A stretch of DNA of 19,320 bases from JBKHJZ01 sp046537875 (GTDB lineage Bacteria; Actinomycetota; Acidimicrobiia; Acidimicrobiales; VFJN01), in assembly GCA_046537875.1 (NCBI GenBank), contig JBKHJZ010000045.1, positions 1 to 19,320 of the forward strand, written 5' to 3'. The notes under the pieces were generated by a model. It saw only the letters and a list, made by a program, of their open reading frames with translations, did not search any database and had not been told where the DNA came from. Positions 15,740 through 19,320 of the stretch are shown piece by piece; the stretch's first letter is position 1, and each line of letters begins with the position of its first letter. Both the position numbers and the translations under genes were made by a program.

Positions 15740-16820
15740 GCGCGTCCTCCAGCTGCTCGGGCCCTCGGCGGGCGGCATTCGCCGGCACGTCGCCACGCTC
15801 GCAGGGGCGCTGCGCGAGAGGGGCTGGGATCCCGTCGTCGCCGGACCGGCCGGCGTGATGTCCGGGCTCGGGCCCCAGGACGCCGTGGTGCCGGTCCCGG
15901 CGGGCATCGCGCCGGCCGGGGTCGTGCGCTCCCGGCGGGCTCTCCTGCCCCTGGCGGCGGCCGCGACGCTGGTGCACGCCCACGGCCTGAAGGCCGGGCT
16001 CATCGCGTCGACGGTGCGGCGCCCGGGACCGCTCGTCGTCACGGTCCACAACCTGGTCATCGACGAGTCGGCCGGCCGCGCCGCGGGACCGCTGCGGCTG
16101 CTCGAGGCCCGCCTGCCCCGGCGGGCCGACCGCGTGATCGCGGTGTCGCAGGAGGTGGCCGACCGGTTCGCCGGGCTGCCGGGGGCCGACCGGGTCTCGG
16201 TGATCGCCCCGGCCGCCGACCCGCCGGCGGTGCACCGGCCGCGTGCCGAGGTGCGGGCGGGGCTCGGCGTGAGCCCCGACGCGCCGTTGGTGGTGTGCGT
16301 GGCGCGGCTGCACCCCCAGAAGGACGTCCCGACCTTCCTGCGGGCGGTCGATGCGTTGCGGGCCCGGATCCCGGGGCTCCGGGCGGCACTCGTGGGCGAC
16401 GGTCCCGAGCGTGGCGCGGTGGAGGGGCTCGTCGATGCGCTGGGGCTGGGGGACGTGGTGGTGCTGGCCGGGCGATCGCCGAACGCGGCCGACGAGATGG
16501 CCGCCGCCGACGTGGTGGCGCTGTCGTCGCGGTGGGAGGGCAACCCGATCACCCTCGCCGAGGCGATGCAGCTCGGGGTGCCGGTGGCCGCGACGGCGGT
16601 GGGCGCCGTGCCCGACCTGGTGGAGGACGGGGCCACGGGCAGGCTCGTCGCACCCGGGGATCCGGCGGCCCTGGCCGCAGCGTGCGAAGCTCTGCTGCGC
16701 GACCGGGCGGGCGCTGCGACGATGGCGGGGGCCGGCCGGGGGCGGGCGGCGACGCTGCTGGGGCGCGACGCGCTCGTCGCGGCGGTCGAGGACGTGTACC
16801 TGGAGGTTCTGGGGTCGTGA
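15732..16820 (+). CDS. GT4-family glycosyltransferase (GT-B fold)
   Basis: About 362 residues from GTG 15732. The N-terminal half begins RVLQLLGPSAGGIRRHVATL, the usual first strand and acceptor-side loop of GT4 enzymes. The C-terminal nucleotide-sugar domain has VVCVARLHPQKD (Ala191-Asp198) and the EX7E motif as EGNPITLAE with Glu269 and Glu277, then GVPVAATAVGAVPDLVEDG. It should transfer a sugar from a nucleotide donor on the cytoplasmic face; the acceptor is unknown, with position after murJ suggesting an envelope glycan or lipid. GTG 15732 has a G-rich ribosome site just upstream, overlaps murJ by 8 nt and begins where homology begins. ATG 15693 or GTG 15531 are alternatives; third-position composition supports coding in this frame back to 15531. 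The next gene overlaps its stop codon as GTGA. Confidence 0.88.
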   Translation: MAERVLQLLGPSAGGIRRHVATLAGALRERGWDPVVAGPAGVMSGLGPQDAVVPVPAGIAPAGVVRSRRALLPLAAAATLVHAHGLKAGLIASTVRRPGPLVVTVHNLVIDESAGRAAGPLRLLEARLPRRADRVIAVSQEVADRFAGLPGADRVSVIAPAADPPAVHRPRAEVRAGLGVSPDAPLVVCVARLHPQKDVPTFLRAVDALRARIPGLRAALVGDGPERGAVEGLVDALGLGDVVVLAGRSPNAADEMAAADVVALSSRWEGNPITLAEAMQLGVPVAATAVGAVPDLVEDGATGRLVAPGDPAALAAACEALLRDRAGAATMAGAGRGRAATLLGRDALVAAVEDVYLEVLGS

Positions 16821-19320
16821 GGGCGACGTGGGGCGCTCCTGAAGGGGGCCGACGACGACCGGGGTCGTGGCGCGCGGCGCGGCGGGCCCTGCTCGCGCTG
16901 GTCGTCGCAGGCGCCGTGGGCGCGGGGATGGCCGCCCCGGCGGCGGCGCGGCCGGCACAGGGCGAGCCCGACCGCGACGACGGGCCCGGCCGGGCGGTCG
17001 TGGTCAGCCTGCCCACGCTGCGGTGGGACGACATCCTCGAGCACGAGCCGCCCGCGATCCTCGACGTGGTGCGCGAGTCGGCGATCGCCTCGACGAGCGT
17101 CCGCACCATCGGCCCCAACACCACCCTCGGCGAGGCCTACGCCACGATCGGGGCGGGCAACCGCGCCACCGCGCCGTTCGCCGAGGCGGGGCTGGCCTTC
17201 GAGCCGGACTTCCGCCTGGAGTGGGGCTCCGCCGGCGAGGTGTACACGCAGCGCACCGCCACGCCGGTGGCCGGGGCCGCGGTGGTCCACGTCGGCGTTC
17301 CGCAGATCGAGGGCGTCGCCAGCGGCATGCGGTACGGGGCCGAACCGGGATCGCTCGGGCAGGCGCTGCGCGATGCGGGGATGAGCGCCGCGGTGGTGGG
17401 CAACGCCGACTTCCCGGGCGAGTACCACCGCGAGCTGGCCCTCGCGCTCATGGACCGGCACGGTCGGGTGCAGGGCGGGACGGTCGGCGCCACCCTGATC
17501 GAGCAGGACGGCGCCAGCCCGTTCGGCGTCCGGCTCGACCCCGCCGAGCTGCGGGGCGCCGTCGACAGCGCGCTGCGCGAGCACGACGTGGTCCTGGTGG
17601 AGGACAGCGACCTGGCGCGCCTCGACACCTACGCGCGCTGGATGACCGGCGAGGCCCGGCGGCAGGCCCGCGCCCGGGCGATCGAGGACGCGGACGGGCT
17701 CGTCGCGCAGATCGCCGACGCGCTCGACCCCGAGCGTGACCTGCTGATGCTGGTCGCGCCGATCGCCCCCAGCGACGCAGGTCACGAGCAGCTCACGATG
17801 TTCACCCTGGCCGGTCCCGAGGTGGAGCCCGGTTTTGCGCGCAGCGGGACGACCCGGCGCGACGGCTTCGTCACCCTTCCCGACATCGCCCCGACGATCC
17901 TCGACCACCTGGGCATCGAGCAGCCGGACGCCATCACCGGCGCCCCCATGGGGTCGGACGCCGCCGGCCCGGCGAACATCGACGACATCGAGGGCCTCGC
18001 AGCCCACAACGAGATGGCCGTGTTCCGGGACCGCGTGTTCGGGCCGGTCACCGGCATCTACATCTCGGCGCAGATCATCGTCTACGCGCTGGTGGCGGCG
18101 GCGATCGTCCGCTTCGGCCGGCTGCGCCGCGTCGCCATCGCGGGCTGCCTGTTCGTGCTCGCGGTGCCGCCGGTGGGGTTCCTCTTCGGGGTCGTCCGCT
18201 ACGACGGGCTCGGCGACGTGGGCTTCACGGCGGCGCTGATGTCGAGCGCGGCGGCGCTGGCCGCACTCGCCGCCCTGCTGGCGCGGCGCCACCTGCTGGC
18301 ACCGCCGGTCGCGCTCATCGCGTTCGGGTTGGTCGTGCTGGTCGGCGACATCCTGACCGGGGGGTGGCTGCAGGTCCGCTCGGTCTTCGGCTATTCGCCG
18401 ATCGTCGCGGGGCGGTTCGCGGGGTTCGGCAACCTGGCGTTCGCCATGCTGGCGGCGTCGGCCATCGTGGTGGCGACGGCGATCTGGGCCCTGCCGCGGC
18501 TGCGGGGACCCGCAGGGCGGGTCGTGGGGGAGCGGCGCCGCGGCGGATGGCCCCTGTGGCTGGCCGCGCTGGTGCTCGCCGGCGTCCTGGTGGTGGACGG
18601 CATGCCGGCCTGGGGATCGGACGTGGGTGGCGTCCTGGCCTCCGCGCCGGCCTTCGCCGTCGTCGTGCTGCTGCTGTCGGGCCGGCGCATCGGTTGGCGA
18701 CCGGCCGTGGCGATCGTGGCGGGAACGGTCGGGATCCTCGCGATCTTCGCGGCGCTCGACATGGCACGCCCCGAGGAGGACCGCACCCACCTCAGCCGCT
18801 TCATCGAGCGGGCCTTCGACGGCGGTGGCGCCACGGTGGTGATCCGCAAGATCGAGGCCAACGTGTCGATCCTCACGTCGTCGATGTGGTCGCTGCTGGT
18901 GCCGGTCGGCCTCGCCTTCCTGGCGTTCCTCACCTGGCGCAGCCGCGGCCTCCTCCAGGACCTCCAGCGCCGGATCCCCGGGCTGCGGGCCTGCCTCGTG
19001 GGGGTGCTGATCGTGTGCGTGCTGGGCATGGCGGTCAACGACTCGGGCGTCGCCGTGCCGGCGATGGCCAGCGGCGTGCTGCTGCCCTACCTGGCCTACC
19101 TGGTGGTGCGGGTCGACGGGCGGTTGAAACGCGCGGGTGACCCGCCCGGCGGGGAGACCCGTGAGGCGGCCGATCGCAGCGAGCGGGAGCGGGACGAGCG
19201 GGAGATGGTGGTCGCCGCCGGCGATCGTGGTGGCTCCGACGCGGGCACCGGGACCGATGGCGGTGGAGCCGGCAGCGGCGACGCCGGAACCGGGGGCGGC
19301 GACGGCGGAACCGGGGGCGG
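16817..19320 (+). CDS. large membrane protein with extracytoplasmic alkaline-phosphatase-like domain, 3' end cut off
   Basis: At least 834 codons, open to the right edge. GTG 16817 overlaps the previous stop codon as GTGA; GGAGG at 16802-16806 is the ribosome site. A signal sequence (hydrophobic ~24-40, cleavage near Ala-Ala-Ala-Arg ~45) leads to a ~360-residue extracytoplasmic domain resembling the alkaline phosphatase superfamily: RAVVVSLPTLRWDD (~59-72), NTTLGEAYATIGAGNRA (101-117), VAPIAPSDAGHEQLTMFTLA (313-332) and LPDIAPTILDHLG (354-366). The usual first Asp and the SDHG-type metal ligands are absent, so catalysis may be lost or different. From ~411 there are about 11 transmembrane helices, including FGYSPIVAGRFAGFGN at ~524-539, a motif I associate with a large uncharacterised family also found in Firmicutes. 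The tail after ~760 is charged, then Gly/Thr/Asp-rich. Function unknown; envelope phosphoester or glycan work is inferred. Confidence 0.8.
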   Translation, partial: MRATWGAPEGGRRRPGSWRAARRALLALVVAGAVGAGMAAPAAARPAQGEPDRDDGPGRAVVVSLPTLRWDDILEHEPPAILDVVRESAIASTSVRTIGPNTTLGEAYATIGAGNRATAPFAEAGLAFEPDFRLEWGSAGEVYTQRTATPVAGAAVVHVGVPQIEGVASGMRYGAEPGSLGQALRDAGMSAAVVGNADFPGEYHRELALALMDRHGRVQGGTVGATLIEQDGASPFGVRLDPAELRGAVDSALREHDVVLVEDSDLARLDTYARWMTGEARRQARARAIEDADGLVAQIADALDPERDLLMLVAPIAPSDAGHEQLTMFTLAGPEVEPGFARSGTTRRDGFVTLPDIAPTILDHLGIEQPDAITGAPMGSDAAGPANIDDIEGLAAHNEMAVFRDRVFGPVTGIYISAQIIVYALVAAAIVRFGRLRRVAIAGCLFVLAVPPVGFLFGVVRYDGLGDVGFTAALMSSAAALAALAALLARRHLLAPPVALIAFGLVVLVGDILTGGWLQVRSVFGYSPIVAGRFAGFGNLAFAMLAASAIVVATAIWALPRLRGPAGRVVGERRRGGWPLWLAALVLAGVLVVDGMPAWGSDVGGVLASAPAFAVVVLLLSGRRIGWRPAVAIVAGTVGILAIFAALDMARPEEDRTHLSRFIERAFDGGGATVVIRKIEANVSILTSSMWSLLVPVGLAFLAFLTWRSRGLLQDLQRRIPGLRACLVGVLIVCVLGMAVNDSGVAVPAMASGVLLPYLAYLVVRVDGRLKRAGDPPGGETREAADRSERERDEREMVVAAGDRGGSDAGTGTDGGGAGSGDAGTGGGDGGTGG
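19285..19320 (+). repeat. 21-bp-period Gly-rich coding repeat at right edge
   Basis: CGGAACCGGGGGCGG occurs at 19285-19299 and again at 19306-19320. The period is seven codons and encodes GTGGGDG-like units in the tail of the membrane protein; the array may continue beyond the window. Confidence 0.6.

Noticed and set aside
14876..18790. 1304-codon open frame on the minus strand
   Set aside because: It lies antisense to murJ, the glycosyltransferase and the membrane protein, all with clear family motifs. The translation is His/Arg/Gly/Pro-rich without domains, the usual by-product of GC-rich codon bias.

Overview
This is a GC-rich (roughly 70% or more), densely packed actinobacterial chromosome segment with no tRNA, rRNA, IS element, phage gene or CRISPR array that I can see. 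The gene order tlyA-nadK-recN-steA-steB, the F420-type oxidoreductases, a mycobacterial-type KorAB and the frequent GTG starts all point to Actinomycetota. The presence of MurJ plus a glycosyltransferase directly after steB, and the leaderless promoter style, would suit an Acidimicrobiia-like lineage, but that placement is inference.

Left part (1-3925): the 3' end of a TPR-repeat protein, a 191-bp intergenic region with a hairpin and the probable korA promoter, then korA-korB, a two-subunit 2-oxoacid (probably 2-oxoglutarate):ferredoxin oxidoreductase. A 15-codon mini-ORF exactly bridges korA and korB by two overlaps of stop and start codons.

Middle part (3926-7617): a luciferase-like F420 oxidoreductase on the + strand converges on three minus-strand genes: a PPOX-class F420/flavin split-barrel protein, a DUF1015 protein and a rhomboid protease. 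Four genes (the LLM enzyme, the PPOX protein, the rhomboid and the phasin-like protein) have no Shine-Dalgarno but carry a TANNNT hexamer 6-7 nt before the start codon, the signature of leaderless transcripts.

Right part (7618-19320): a long + strand block with almost no intergenic space: a phasin-like protein with a lysine-every-third-residue tail, tlyA (rRNA 2'-O-methyltransferase), nadK, recN, steA, steB/mctB, murJ, a GT4 glycosyltransferase and a large multi-spanning membrane protein with an extracytoplasmic alkaline-phosphatase-like domain that runs off the right edge. The block joins rRNA modification, NADP supply and DNA repair with cell-separation (SteAB) and cell-wall lipid II export (MurJ) functions, followed by what may be an envelope glycan or phosphoester module.

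The most noteworthy points are: (i) tlyA has an intact S4 domain but no ATG, GTG or TTG upstream of it, so it probably starts at CTG overlapping the previous stop; (ii) a G7 run near the end of murJ, after which codon-position composition switches to the frame of the glycosyltransferase, suggesting a frameshift or indel; (iii) the large phosphatase-like membrane protein, which appears to lack the usual metal ligands.
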